Below are positions 27,758-36,661 of a stretch of DNA of 64,000 bases, one piece after another. Position 1 is the stretch's first letter; every line of letters begins with the position of its first letter. The notes under the pieces were generated by a model, which worked only from the letters and a program-made list of their open reading frames with translations, was not told the DNA's origin and made no database searches. Origin of the DNA: Rhodospirillales bacterium (GTDB lineage: Bacteria > Pseudomonadota > Alphaproteobacteria > Rhodospirillales > Defluviicoccaceae). The stretch lies in NCBI GenBank assembly GCA_016793925.1, contig JAEULH010000059.1, positions 1 to 64,000 of the forward strand. The letters are read 5' to 3'. The translations under genes were made by a program, and so were the position numbers.

Positions 27758-28545
27758 GATCCGGGGCGTGAGGCCGCGGCGGCGAGCGCGGGCGGCCGGT
27801 CGAACCAGCGCAGGTGCTCGGCCAGCGCCACCACCTCGCCGATGACGAGCAGGGTCGGCGCCGCCAGATCGAGCGCCTCGACGCGATCGGCAAGACAGGA
27901 AAGGCTGGTGATCGTCACCTCCTGGTCGGGCCGCGTGCCATTGACGAGGATCGCCGCCGGCGTCGAAGCGCCGAGGCCGTGGGCCATGAGGCGATCGCAG
28001 ATCTGGCGCACCGTTATGCGGCCCATGTAGATGACGAGCGTGGTATCCGCGACCGCGAGACTGGCCCAGTCGAGATCGAGCGGTTCGTCCTCCTTGGCGT
28101 GACCGGTGACGAAGCGAACGCCCTGGGCGATCCCGCGGTGGGTCAGCGGGATGCCGGCGTATGCGGCGCACCCGGATGCGGAGGTGATGCCCGGTACGAT
28201 CTCGAAGGCGATGCCATGCGCGGCGAGATGCGCCGCCTCCTCGCCGCCGCGACCGAAGAGGAACGGATCGCCACCCTTGAGCCGGACGACCCTCCGGCCG
28301 CTGCGCGCCAGGCTGACGAGGAGCCGGTTGATCTGATCCTGCGGCATGTGATGGCGGCGGGCGACCTTGCCGGCGAAGATCCGGGTTGCGCCCGGCGGGA
28401 TCAGCGCCAGGATCTCGTTGGACACCAGCTTGTCGTAGACGACCACTTCGGCGGCGGCCAACAGCCGATGCGCCTTGACGGTCAGAAGGTCCGGATCGCC
28501 CGGCCCGGCGCCGACGATGGAAACGCTCGAAGAGGGTCCCGCCAT
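27754..28545 (-). CDS. cobA: Uroporphyrinogen-III C-methyltransferase
   Basis: SUMT makes precorrin-2, the branch point for sirohaem and cobalamin, using two SAM. SIVGAGPGDPDLLTVKA is the N-terminal glycine loop, VVRLKGGDPFLFGRGGEE and PGITSASGCAAYAGIPLTHR are the signature regions. The 263 residues are a stand-alone SUMT, without CysG oxidase/chelatase domains. It lies 16 kb from the main corrin operon, so precorrin-2 could also go to sirohaem. It is divergent from ctaA. Confidence 0.95.
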   Translation of the reverse strand: MAGPSSSVSIVGAGPGDPDLLTVKAHRLLAAAEVVVYDKLVSNEILALIPPGATRIFAGKVARRHHMPQDQINRLLVSLARSGRRVVRLKGGDPFLFGRGGEEAAHLAAHGIAFEIVPGITSASGCAAYAGIPLTHRGIAQGVRFVTGHAKEDEPLDLDWASLAVADTTLVIYMGRITVRQICDRLMAHGLGASTPAAILVNGTRPDQEVTITSLSCLADRVEALDLAAPTLLVIGEVVALAEHLRWFDRPPALAAAASRPGS

Positions 28546-28710
28546 GATCCCCGTGTCCCGCCGCCGCCCGCCGGCGCGCCCCTCTTCCTAGCCACTGCGA
28601 CGGAACCGGGCAAGCGCTTAGCGGCGGGCCGGCGTCAGCCGGGCATGGTAAAACCCCGGCGCCGGTCCTAGTATCCGGCGCGCAAGAGTGCAGACAGAGG
28701 GTGTATTTGC

Positions 28711-29868
28711 GTGGCCGATACCGTCGCCTTGCCGCTTCACCGCCGTTACCGGATCGTCGGCTTGTGGCTGTTCGCGCTGGCCGGAATGGTTTTCGTCATG
28801 GTGGTCCTCGGCGGCCTGACCCGCCTGACGAACTCGGGCCTTTCGATGGTCGAATGGCGTCCGCTCACCGGCTGGTTGCCGCCGCTGTCGGATTCGGCCT
28901 GGGAAGCGACGTTCCGCGCCTACCAGGCCACCCCCGAATATCGACACATCAACGCCGGAATGAGCCTCGGCGCGTTCAAGGGCATATTCTGGCTGGAGTT
29001 CATCCATCGCCTGTGGGGCCGGCTGATCGGCGTCGCCTTCTTCGTACCGTTTCTCGTATTTCTCCTCCGCGGTTGGCTCGACCGCAGGCTTGCGCCGCGC
29101 CTGGCCCTGCTCTTCGTTCTTGGCAGCCTGCAGGGCGCGCTCGGCTGGTTCATGGTCGCGAGCGGCCTGATCGACCGCCCGGACGTCAGCCAGTACCGGC
29201 TCGTCGCCCACTTTGCGGCCGCGCTTGTGATCTATGTCGCACTGCTTCGGATCGCCTTTGGCCTGGTCATCCGCACGCCGCCGTGGAACCCGTCGCGCGG
29301 GCTCGGCAAAGCGCCGCTCGCGTTGGGCGCCCTGGTCTTCGTGACGATGCTGTCCGGCGGCTTCGTCGCCGGAACCGATGCCGGCTTCGCTTACAACACG
29401 TTTCCGCTGATGGACGGGCGTCTTGTTCCCGAAGGCCTGCTGACGCTCTCGCCGGCCTATCTGAACTTTTTCGAGAACATTACGACGGTCCAGTTTACCC
29501 ACCGGGTTCTGGCGACCTGCGCCGTCGCCGCCGTCGTCGCCTTCTGGTTCGCCACGCGCCGGCGCCCTTTGCCGCCGCGGGCCCGTATCGCCGTCAACGT
29601 CCTCTTCGCGATCGCTCTGCTTCAGGCCGGGCTCGGCATCTCCACCCTCGTTCTGGTCATGCCGACGGCGCTCGCGGCGCTGCACCAGGCCAACGGCGTT
29701 GCGCTCCTGACGGCGATCGTCTGGACCGCGTTCGAGTTGAGGCCGCTGGCGGCGGGCGCTCCGGCGCCGGTGGCCTATCGCCGTCCGGCGAGCGAAGCCG
29801 CCGTGCGCGAGACCGCCGGGACAGATGCTCGTCCCGGCGCGGCAGTGTCCGCAGGTCGAGCGCGCTGA
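28711..29868 (+). CDS. ctaA: Heme A synthase, alphaproteobacterial type
   Basis: Eight-helix inner-membrane enzyme that oxidises the haem O methyl group to formyl, for cytochrome aa3 oxidase. Conserved haem-site histidines sit in EFIHRLWGRL, LVAHFAAAL, FTHRVLAT and LHQANGV. GGLTRLTNSGLSMVEWRPL is the long N-terminal signature of type 2 CtaA. Length is normal (385), with a disordered Ala/Arg-rich tail. GTG start at 28711. No other cytochrome oxidase genes are in the window, but SCO occurs at 54.4 kb. Confidence 0.95.
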   Translation: MADTVALPLHRRYRIVGLWLFALAGMVFVMVVLGGLTRLTNSGLSMVEWRPLTGWLPPLSDSAWEATFRAYQATPEYRHINAGMSLGAFKGIFWLEFIHRLWGRLIGVAFFVPFLVFLLRGWLDRRLAPRLALLFVLGSLQGALGWFMVASGLIDRPDVSQYRLVAHFAAALVIYVALLRIAFGLVIRTPPWNPSRGLGKAPLALGALVFVTMLSGGFVAGTDAGFAYNTFPLMDGRLVPEGLLTLSPAYLNFFENITTVQFTHRVLATCAVAAVVAFWFATRRRPLPPRARIAVNVLFAIALLQAGLGISTLVLVMPTALAALHQANGVALLTAIVWTAFELRPLAAGAPAPVAYRRPASEAAVRETAGTDARPGAAVSAGRAR

Positions 29869-30056
29869 AGCGCTTTACCTCCGACATTGTTCAACCCATA
29901 TCCACAGCGATCCTCGCCTTGTTCCTGGCGCGCCCGATACTGTTCGGACCTTGCGGATGGTCGGCGTCTGTGTCGTCGCGACAGGAAGGTGAGTTTCAAG
30001 GGGTTTTCGATTAAGCTGAACACGCGACGCAGACCGTTGCTGGAGAGGAGGTCCAG

Positions 30057-31547
30057 GTGTTTTCCTGGAGGCACGCCAAGGCACTGTTGGTCGTTCTTTC
30101 GGCCCTGGTCTTCGGGGCGAGTCTTACGCCCGCGCTCAACGGCTGCGCCGGCGACCGCTCGGGCGCCGAACGAGTGGCGCAAGCGATCGGCGTCGATCCG
30201 TATCGGCTGGACGATGAGGGCGCCCGCGAGCTGGCCCGCTTCAACCATGCCTTCACCACCTACGCGGACAATCCCAGCGACGTCCGCGAGCTGAAGCAGT
30301 TTCGCGACGTCTACAAGCGGATCCGCGCGAACTACGTGACGCCTGTCAACGACACCACATTGATCGACGCCGCGCTCAAGGACGTCGACGAACGCCATGC
30401 GGCGCCAGGCTCGGTGCCGGCCGGCAGCCTGGTCGACGGCGCGCTTGAGGCGATGACGGCGTCGCTCGATCCTCACTCGGCCTATCTGGATCCGGACGCG
30501 CTGAAGGAATCCGAGCTGGTGACGACCGGCGAGTTCGGCGGCCTCGGCATTCAGGTCACCCAGGACGGCGACAAGATCAAGGTCATATCGCCAATCGAGG
30601 GAACGCCTGCGGAGCGGGCGGGTGTGCAACCCGGCGATCTCATCACCCATCTCGACCGCAAGGCCATTACCGGGATGAGCTTGCGCGACGCGGTTCACGC
30701 CATGCGCGGTCCGCCGGGCTCGCCCATCCTGCTGACGCTGAAGCGCGGCGAGAAGCAGCCGTTCGACGTCTCGATCACGCGCGACATCATCGCGATCCAG
30801 CCGGTGCGCTGGTCGGTGGAAAAGGACATCGGGTACCTGCGCATTGCGAGCTTCAACGAAAAGACGGCCGACGCGCTCGACGACGCGCTGACGGAGATGC
30901 GCAAGCAGCCGGGCGTGCGCGGTCTCGTCCTCGACCTGCGCAACAACCCCGGAGGCCTCCTCGACCAGTCGCTGGCCGTCGCCGACGCCTTTATCGACGA
31001 CGGCGTCATCGTCTCGATCCGCGGCCGGGAGAAGGGCACGGGGCGAGCCTTCCAGGCGACCAAGGGCGACCTCGCCCGGGGCTGGCCGATGGTCGTGCTG
31101 ATCAACGCCGGTTCGGCCTCGGCGTCGGAAATCGTGGCGGCGGCGCTGCAGGACCACGGTCGCGCCGTGGTCATGGGGACCCGCTCCTTCGGCAAGGGTT
31201 CCGTGCAGACGGTTCTGCGCCTGCCGCAGGAGGGCGCCTTGAAGCTGACAACGGCGCTCTACTACGCGCCGAAGGGCGAGACCATCCAGGCGCGTGGGGT
31301 CGAGCCGAACGTGCATCTGACCGGGGTCGAGGAGACGGGCGAGGACGCCCATGAGGTCGATCTGCCCGGCGCCCTGCCCGCTCAGGGCGTCATGCCGGAG
31401 GTCGAAGCGCAGGCAACGGTCGACGCCAAGGCCTGCCCTGCCGTCGGCAAGAGCCAGGACCGCGAGATCGGTTGTGCGGTGGTTTATCTCCAGTCCGGCT
31501 CGCCGGAGCGGTTCGTTGCCTCACTTGGCCGCCGTTCGGCGCTGTAG
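30057..31547 (+). CDS. ctpA: C-terminal processing peptidase, S41 family
   Basis: Periplasmic protease with a signal peptide (residues 5-30), helical N-region, PDZ domain (about 150-235: GEFGGLGIQVTQDGDKIKVISPIEGTPAERAGV, cited in part) and S41 catalytic core. Ser is in NAGSASASEIVAAAL and Lys in GTRSFGKGSVQT, the Ser-Lys dyad. The 496 residues match CtpA. The start is GTG just after an AGAGGAGG Shine-Dalgarno. The DUF4136 lipoprotein gene follows after 34 bases and could be a substrate or simple passenger. Confidence 0.93.
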   Translation: MFSWRHAKALLVVLSALVFGASLTPALNGCAGDRSGAERVAQAIGVDPYRLDDEGARELARFNHAFTTYADNPSDVRELKQFRDVYKRIRANYVTPVNDTTLIDAALKDVDERHAAPGSVPAGSLVDGALEAMTASLDPHSAYLDPDALKESELVTTGEFGGLGIQVTQDGDKIKVISPIEGTPAERAGVQPGDLITHLDRKAITGMSLRDAVHAMRGPPGSPILLTLKRGEKQPFDVSITRDIIAIQPVRWSVEKDIGYLRIASFNEKTADALDDALTEMRKQPGVRGLVLDLRNNPGGLLDQSLAVADAFIDDGVIVSIRGREKGTGRAFQATKGDLARGWPMVVLINAGSASASEIVAAALQDHGRAVVMGTRSFGKGSVQTVLRLPQEGALKLTTALYYAPKGETIQARGVEPNVHLTGVEETGEDAHEVDLPGALPAQGVMPEVEAQATVDAKACPAVGKSQDREIGCAVVYLQSGSPERFVASLGRRSAL

Positions 31548-31581
31548 GCGTTCGGGATGCCAGCCTGAGTAGGGATTCCAG

Positions 31582-32151
31582 GTGCGCTTCGTCGGTGGTA
31601 TCGGTCTCGGACTGATCATCGTTCTCTTCGCCGCTTGCGGCACGCCGGTGCGGACCTTCAGCGAAGCCGACGCGACGACAGATTTCTCCGGCCTGCGCAC
31701 CTACGGCTGGCGCGACGAGGGCGTCGATATGCAACCGCCGGACGGCGCGTCGAACTCGCCCGGCGTTACCGCCCTGACCCTGCAGTCGATCCGGGACGCC
31801 GTCGGAGCCGGACTGGCGGAGCGGGGTCTGCGACCAAGCGATCCGCCGGACGTGCTCGTCGGGGTCCGTGCCGGTACCCGCGAGCGCCTGCAAACCACCT
31901 TCTGGGCTCGCGATCCGTTGATCGACCAACGCTTCGGCCCCAATCCCGGATGGCCGCTGACCGATCGGCGCACGGTCAACACGGTCGAGGAGAGCCTGAT
32001 CGCCATCGACATTTTCGATGCCAAAACCGGCAAGGCGCTCTGGTCGGGGATCGGCTCGACGCCGGCGGCCTTGACCGCGAACGACCGGCAGACCCTCGAC
32101 GAGGTCGTCGCCGAGATCCTTCGCGACTTCCCGCCGAAGCCCGCGCAATAG
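31582..32151 (+). CDS. DUF4136 lipoprotein
   Basis: A 189-residue predicted lipoprotein of the DUF4136 family, function unknown. The signal ends FAACG with Cys19 as the lipid site (the -3 residue is Phe, a mild departure). The FSGLRTYGWRDEG and ESLIAIDIFDAKTGKALWSGIGS elements are family marks. The start is GTG at 31582. It is in line with ctpA, and converges with the next gene 18 bases later. Confidence 0.82.
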   Translation: MRFVGGIGLGLIIVLFAACGTPVRTFSEADATTDFSGLRTYGWRDEGVDMQPPDGASNSPGVTALTLQSIRDAVGAGLAERGLRPSDPPDVLVGVRAGTRERLQTTFWARDPLIDQRFGPNPGWPLTDRRTVNTVEESLIAIDIFDAKTGKALWSGIGSTPAALTANDRQTLDEVVAEILRDFPPKPAQ

Positions 32152-32169
32152 ATCCGGCCATTCACCCGG

Positions 32170-32700
32170 TTACGGCTGAGGGCGGCCCTGAAACATGTCG
32201 CGGGTGATCTGTCGGATCAGCGCGGGCACCTTGCCGTCGCCCTCGCCGTCGACCTTGCCGATACGGCCCTCGACATTGGCGAGCACCTGCCCGCCCGCGC
32301 AGAAGCTGGCCAATGCCCGCACCGTGCCGCTGCCGTTTTCCGCGCCGCCCGGAACCGCCCCTGCGCAATTGCCGGCGCCGCCGGCGCCGCGCGGCGGGTT
32401 GAAGGCGACGACGACGCGCGTGCCGGGGTCCGCGGCGCGGGCCGGGTCGGCGGTGAAACGCGGGTCCGCGTGCCACGTCACCGCGTCCGTCATCGCCTCG
32501 ACGACCATGTCCCGGATCGCCGCGTCATCCGCGGCGTACGGCCGGCCGCGGACTTCGACCAGGAGCGGCATCGCCGGCTGAGCGAACCGCCAGGCATCGT
32601 CCAGGCGCATGGTCACCGTCGTGACCGGCGCGTCGTCGCAGGTTGCCAGGACAGCGCCGGCTACGGCGAAGCCTGCAAGAAGTATGGGCCAAAGCCTCAT
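32170..32700 (-). CDS. Exported protein of unknown function
   Basis: Not recognised. The 176 residues from ATG 32700 begin with a signal peptide (LWPILLAGFAVAGAVLATC); Cys21 is a weak lipobox candidate. The mature part has beta-rich segments (TVTMRLDDAWRFAQPAMPLLVEVRG) and a Gly/Ala loop around 110-128 with a Cys pair, then a VRALASFCAGGQVLANVEG stretch. The position, single gene between convergent DUF4136 and divergent YeeE, gives no function. Confidence 0.62.
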   Translation of the reverse strand: MRLWPILLAGFAVAGAVLATCDDAPVTTVTMRLDDAWRFAQPAMPLLVEVRGRPYAADDAAIRDMVVEAMTDAVTWHADPRFTADPARAADPGTRVVVAFNPPRGAGGAGNCAGAVPGGAENGSGTVRALASFCAGGQVLANVEGRIGKVDGEGDGKVPALIRQITRDMFQGRPQP

Positions 32701-32888
32701 CTCTGCCGTCCAACGGTCATATCGGCCGGGTGAAGGTGAACGCCCCGTGCATCTCGCCGTCGTTGTAACCGACCGCGGCGTCACCGGGATAGACCGTCCC
32801 GGTCGCTTGCGCAGGCCCCGCACAACTTTGGCATCGTGGCCGGATCAGGCAGATCGAAGCGCATGGCGGGTGCGTACGATCATTCTCC

Positions 32889-32917
32889 TTGCCGGGTATC
32901 TAGCGTCAATGTATATT
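32889..32917 (+). promoter_or_regulatory. Candidate sigma-70 promoter for the YeeE pair
   Basis: TTGCCG (32889-32894) and TATATT (32912-32917) are 17 bases apart. The A/T-rich run continues to 32936, a likely operator for a thiol/sulfide-type regulator (inference). It lies about 80 bases upstream of the first gene, in the 296-base noncoding gap 32701-32996. Confidence 0.5.
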
Positions 32918-32996
32918 AGAAAGACATAATGTTAACAGGGCGGCGCGGTCGACGCGCGGGCCGGTCAGGCCCTCAGGTTGCGGCAGGGAAGCGGTC

Positions 32997-33422
32997 ATGC
33001 AGGCCTTCACTCCGGTTTCAGCCTTCTTCGGCGGAGTCATGATCGGCCTCTCCGCGGTCGGGCTGATGTTTCTGAACGGCCGCATCGCCGGCATCTCCGG
33101 GATCGTCGGGGCCGTTCCGGCAGCCGGCGCGGCGGACGCGGGTTGGCGGCTCGCTTTCATCGCCGGCCTGATCGCCGGGCCGTTCGTGCTTCTCGCAATC
33201 CAGGGTGCGCTGCCGCCGGTCGTCGTCGATGTGCCCATGCCGGCCGTGGTTGCCGGAGGTCTGCTCGTCGGGTTCGGCACGCGGCTCGGCAGCGGCTGTA
33301 CCAGCGGCCACGGCGTCTGCGGCCTGGCGCGGCTGTCGCCGCGATCGATCGTCGCAACGGCGGTCTTTACAGGCACGGCCATGGCCACGGTCGCGCTCGT
33401 ACGACACGGGCTGGGGAGCTGA
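32997..33422 (+). CDS. YeeE/YedE-type half transporter, first subunit
   Basis: A 141-residue membrane protein of the YeeE/YedE family with four hydrophobic segments. The central GFGTRLGSGCTSGHGVCGLARLS holds the two cysteines that line the pore in the thiosulfate carrier TsuA. Such half-size genes occur in pairs, in many alphaproteobacteria with persulfide-responsive regulators; no regulator gene is adjacent here. It probably moves thiosulfate or another sulfane-sulfur compound (inference). The partner starts 4 bases after its stop. Confidence 0.86.
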   Translation: MQAFTPVSAFFGGVMIGLSAVGLMFLNGRIAGISGIVGAVPAAGAADAGWRLAFIAGLIAGPFVLLAIQGALPPVVVDVPMPAVVAGGLLVGFGTRLGSGCTSGHGVCGLARLSPRSIVATAVFTGTAMATVALVRHGLGS

Positions 33423-33426
33423 ACCC

Positions 33427-33930
33427 GTGAAGCGGATCCTCGCCGCCCTCGTCTGCGGGCTCCTTTTCGGGATCGGCCTGAGCTTGGCGCAGATGATCAA
33501 CCCACAAAAGGTCTTGAACTTCCTCGACCTCGCCGCCGCCTGGAGCGGCGGTTGGGATCCGAGCCTGGCCTTCGTTCTTGCCGGCGCGATCGTGACCACG
33601 GCCGCCGGCTACCGCCTGGCCTTTCGCCGCAAACGCCCGCTTCTCGCCGAATCGTTCTCGCTGCCGACGGGCCGGCGGATCGATGCCAGACTGATCGTCG
33701 GCGCGACCGTCTTCGGCGCGGGCTGGGGACTGGTCGGGTTCTGCCCGGGTCCGGCCTTGGCCGCCCTGGGGCCCGGCTGGCCGCCGGCGGCCGTGTTCGT
33801 CCTCGCGATGCTCGCGGGAATGGCGGTCTTCCGCCTGCTGTTCGAGCGCCGAAGACCTCTCGGCCCGCCGCGAATTGCGGCAGGACATCGGTCGCCACCG
33901 ATCGGCCTGACAGGCTCGCACCGCCCTTGA
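33427..33930 (+). CDS. YeeE/YedE-type half transporter, second subunit (DUF6691)
   Basis: Partner of the previous gene, 167 residues, GTG start at 33427. ALVCGLLFGIGLSLAQMINPQKVLNFLD, GWGLVGFCPGPALAALG and a single pore-side Cys (GFCPGP) are typical of the second half. Four membrane helices are seen. The last 30 residues are polar and weakly conserved. Together the two chains reconstitute a full YeeE-like protein. Confidence 0.86.
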   Translation: MKRILAALVCGLLFGIGLSLAQMINPQKVLNFLDLAAAWSGGWDPSLAFVLAGAIVTTAAGYRLAFRRKRPLLAESFSLPTGRRIDARLIVGATVFGAGWGLVGFCPGPALAALGPGWPPAAVFVLAMLAGMAVFRLLFERRRPLGPPRIAAGHRSPPIGLTGSHRP

Positions 33931-33985
33931 CGAGGATCCCGACGAGGATCTCCATTTTCACCGTGTCGCGTCGGCCAAGGAGGGA

Positions 33986-35545
33986 CTAGGTCCGGGTCGC
34001 AACTGCGAGATCGGCGAGGTCGAGCTCTTCCTCGAGCCGATGGAAAGCCTCGTCGCCGATCACGCCGCCATTTCGCATCGCCAACAGAGTCTTGCGGCGC
34101 TCGGCGAGGACCTTGGCGCGGAGCGCCTTCTCGGGCAACGTCGGCCGACCGTCCCCCTGACCGGCAGCGGCGGCGATGCGGCGCTCGGTATCCAGTTCCG
34201 CTTGCAGCATCTCGAACTCCCTCCCGGACTCGCCGCGCAAGGCGTCGAGGGCCGCTTCCGCCGTCGCGATCCGCGCTGCCCGCACTTCCCGGTCAACGGT
34301 CGCGTCATCGCCCATGCGAAGCGCAAGCACGAGCGGACGCAGGGTCAGCCCTTGAATAAGCAGCGTCCCGAACGTGACGGTGAAGGCCGCAAACAGCAGC
34401 ATGCCGCGCTCCGGGAAGTCATGCGGCAGCGCCAGCGCGGTCGCGACCGTGACGAGGCCGCGGGTACCCGCCCAGCCGATGACGAGGCCTGTGCGCCAGC
34501 CCGGGAGCGGGCCGCCGCCGGGCGCTGCCGCACCGCCGCGTATGATCCGCCGATGCGTCCACAGCGCCGCTGTCATCGTCCAAAGCAGGCGCACCATGAT
34601 CACCGTGGCGAGTATGGCGGCGCCGACGCCGAACCACCGCCGCAACTCCCCCGGTTCGGCCGCCGCAATGATCGGCCCCAGTTCCAGGCCGATCACGAGG
34701 AAGGCGAGCACGTTGAGGACGAGCACCGCCGTTTCCCACACAGCGTAGGACGGCAGGCGCAACCGGGCCGGCAGATAGCCCGGTGTCGAGCGAGCCAGCG
34801 TCATCGCGTAGGTGACCATGGTCAGGATGGGCGATAGCCCGCACCGCTCGGCGATCACCCAAACGCCGTAGGTGCTGACGAACTGGACGATGATGGACGA
34901 CGGCGCATCGGCAATTTGCCGTGTCACCCGTCCGATCGCCCAGGCGAGCGCCCATCCCGCGATCACGCTGCCGAAGAGCGAGAGCAGGAACGCGGGCGCG
35001 ATCGCCTCCGTCCCAAGCGTGCCGCCGGCGAGCACAGCCGCAACGGCAAGGCGGTAAATCAGGAGCGCCGAGGCGTCATTCAGCAGCGCCTCGCCTTCCA
35101 GTATCACCGAGATGCGGTGAGGCAGCCTGACGTCGCGAAGTACCGTCGTCGCCGCCACCGCATCGGGCGGGGCGACGATGGCGCCGATCGCGATGGCCGC
35201 CGCCCACGGGACGGTCGGGACGAGCGTATGAACCACAAAGGCTGTCGCGATGGTGGTCAGTCCAACAGCGATCAGCACGAGGCTGGCCACGGGCGCCCAG
35301 TGGCGCTTCAGATCGCGCAGAGACGTATCGTAGGCGGCATCGAGCAATACGGGCGCGATGAACAGGGCCAGCGCGAACTGGGGATCCAGGTGCAGGCCAA
35401 GGTCTACCGGCGCCACGGCCAGGGCGGCTCCCGCGATCGCGAGCAGGACCGGATACGGAAGCTTCACCTGACGGGCGACCGCCAGCAGGAAGACCGCGAC
35501 CGCAAGCATCACGAGGATGATTTCGAAGACGCTCATGGCGTTCAT
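33986..35545 (-). CDS. Na+/H+ antiporter, CPA1 family
   Basis: Inner-membrane monovalent cation/proton antiporter of 519 residues with about twelve helices. The family elements are IGAIVAPPDAVAATTVL, ILEGEALLNDASALLIYRLAV (ion-site Asn-Asp) and GWAGTRGLVTVATALALP. A cytoplasmic C-terminal helical tail (about residues 430-519) is a regulatory element in relatives. It is downstream of the GntR regulator with 82 bases between and convergent with the YeeE pair. Ion preference, Na+ or K+, cannot be read from sequence. Confidence 0.91.
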   Translation of the reverse strand: MNAMSVFEIILVMLAVAVFLLAVARQVKLPYPVLLAIAGAALAVAPVDLGLHLDPQFALALFIAPVLLDAAYDTSLRDLKRHWAPVASLVLIAVGLTTIATAFVVHTLVPTVPWAAAIAIGAIVAPPDAVAATTVLRDVRLPHRISVILEGEALLNDASALLIYRLAVAAVLAGGTLGTEAIAPAFLLSLFGSVIAGWALAWAIGRVTRQIADAPSSIIVQFVSTYGVWVIAERCGLSPILTMVTYAMTLARSTPGYLPARLRLPSYAVWETAVLVLNVLAFLVIGLELGPIIAAAEPGELRRWFGVGAAILATVIMVRLLWTMTAALWTHRRIIRGGAAAPGGGPLPGWRTGLVIGWAGTRGLVTVATALALPHDFPERGMLLFAAFTVTFGTLLIQGLTLRPLVLALRMGDDATVDREVRAARIATAEAALDALRGESGREFEMLQAELDTERRIAAAAGQGDGRPTLPEKALRAKVLAERRKTLLAMRNGGVIGDEAFHRLEEELDLADLAVATRT

Positions 35546-35627
35546 CTTCGGCTCCGGCCAAGAGTCGCCTCAACCTCTCTCGCGCGCGGCCTCTGAAAGC
35601 ACCCTGAAACGCGTCGCAGTCCCGTCC

Positions 35628-36428
35628 TCAGCGCGCGGGGGCGGCGGCGCCCGCGCGGCTGCGGCCGGCGAGGTAGCGGGCGAGGCGGCGGTGGGCGACG
35701 TCCGCCCGCGCATCCGCGCGCTGGCGGTCGCGCAGGACCACATCGACGTGCGCCATATGCGCGGCAGCGGCGCGGCGCGCCCGCTCGGGATCGCGGCCCA
35801 TGATCGCGTCATGGATCTCGCGATGCTGGACCAGCAGCGCGTCGCGCGCCCCGCTGCGCTCGTACAGGGTGTTGCGGTTGAAGATCACGTCCTTGCGCAG
35901 CAGGTCGAGCAGGCCGCGGACGACGTGCAGCAGGATGACGTTGTGCGACGCTTCGGCGATGGCGATGTGGAAGTCGGCGTCGCGCTCGGCCTCCTCGCTC
36001 GGGTCATCGAGCGAATGTGCGGCCTCGATCGCCTGGAAGCGCTCGGCGATCGCGGCGCGGTCGTCTTCGGTGCCGCGCGCGGCGGCGTAGGCTGCGCTCA
36101 TGCCGTCCAGGGTGGCGCGCAGTTCGATGAAATCGATCGCCGCCTCCGGGTGGCGCTGGAACACCTCGGCCAGCGAGTCGGCGAGGCCCGGCGCGATCGC
36201 GTCGCGCACGAAGGTGCCGCCGCCGTGGCGGGTCTCGACCAGGCCGGCCGTCTCGAGCTTCTGCAGGGCCTGACGAAGCGAGGGCCGCGACACGCTGAAC
36301 TCCTGCGCCAGTTCACGCTCCGGCGGCAGGCGATCTCCCGGGGCGAGCACGCCCTCCATGATCATCGCTTCGAGCTCGCGGGCGATCACGTCGGACAGGC
36401 GTTCCTGCTTGATTTTCGCAAACGTCAT
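35628..36428 (-). CDS. lldR: GntR/FadR-type regulator (FCD domain), lactate-type
   Basis: DNA-binding repressor with N-terminal winged helix (LAPGDRLPPERELAQEFSVSRPSLRQAL) and FCD ligand-binding domain with metal-site histidines (DFHIAIAEASHN, HREIHDAI). The 266 residues from ATG 36428 follow a perfect GGAGGT, so the 58-residue upstream extension is rejected. The regulator is divergent from the D-lactate dehydrogenase/lactate permease genes and a matching TGGTnnnACCA site lies in the shared leader. I therefore infer lactate (or a related 2-hydroxyacid) as effector. Gene symbol is by context, not proof. Confidence 0.85.
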   Translation of the reverse strand: MTFAKIKQERLSDVIARELEAMIMEGVLAPGDRLPPERELAQEFSVSRPSLRQALQKLETAGLVETRHGGGTFVRDAIAPGLADSLAEVFQRHPEAAIDFIELRATLDGMSAAYAAARGTEDDRAAIAERFQAIEAAHSLDDPSEEAERDADFHIAIAEASHNVILLHVVRGLLDLLRKDVIFNRNTLYERSGARDALLVQHREIHDAIMGRDPERARRAAAAHMAHVDVVLRDRQRADARADVAHRRLARYLAGRSRAGAAAPAR

Positions 36429-36616
36429 AATGACCTCCCATGGCGGCTTTCCGGACCGGGCGCCCGTCCACGGCAGCGACTTTAGCGGTTCTCCACGACG
36501 CCGACAAGTCAAGTCAACAGACCACTGATCCACGTGCCGGCCCAGGACGGCTTTGCGAGCGGTGCAGACTTGGCCATAACTCCTTGTTTTGTAAGAGTCC
36601 ATCCGCAGTCAGAGCG

Positions 36617-36642
36617 TTCGTTGGCGAAGGCTCGCCAACGAA
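36617..36642. repeat. Perfect 11-base inverted repeat
   Basis: TTCGTTGGCGA at 36617-36627 is the exact reverse complement of TCGCCAACGAA at 36632-36642, separated by AGGC. Without a T-run it is not an intrinsic terminator; a regulator site or an mRNA hairpin is likelier. Confidence 0.85.
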
Positions 36643-36650
36643 TTTAGAAT

Positions 36651-36661
36651 TGGTCATACCA
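36651..36661. promoter_or_regulatory. Predicted FadR/LldR-type operator
   Basis: TGGTCATACCA fits TGGTnnnACCA, the consensus of FCD-type GntR repressors such as PdhR and LldR. It is between the divergent regulator and lactate genes, about 10 bases upstream of the weak -35 at 36671. Predicted operator for the adjacent repressor. Confidence 0.65.

Noticed and set aside
35546-35627. Intrinsic terminator between the antiporter and the GntR gene
   Set aside because: No stem with a T-run was found in the 82-base gap.
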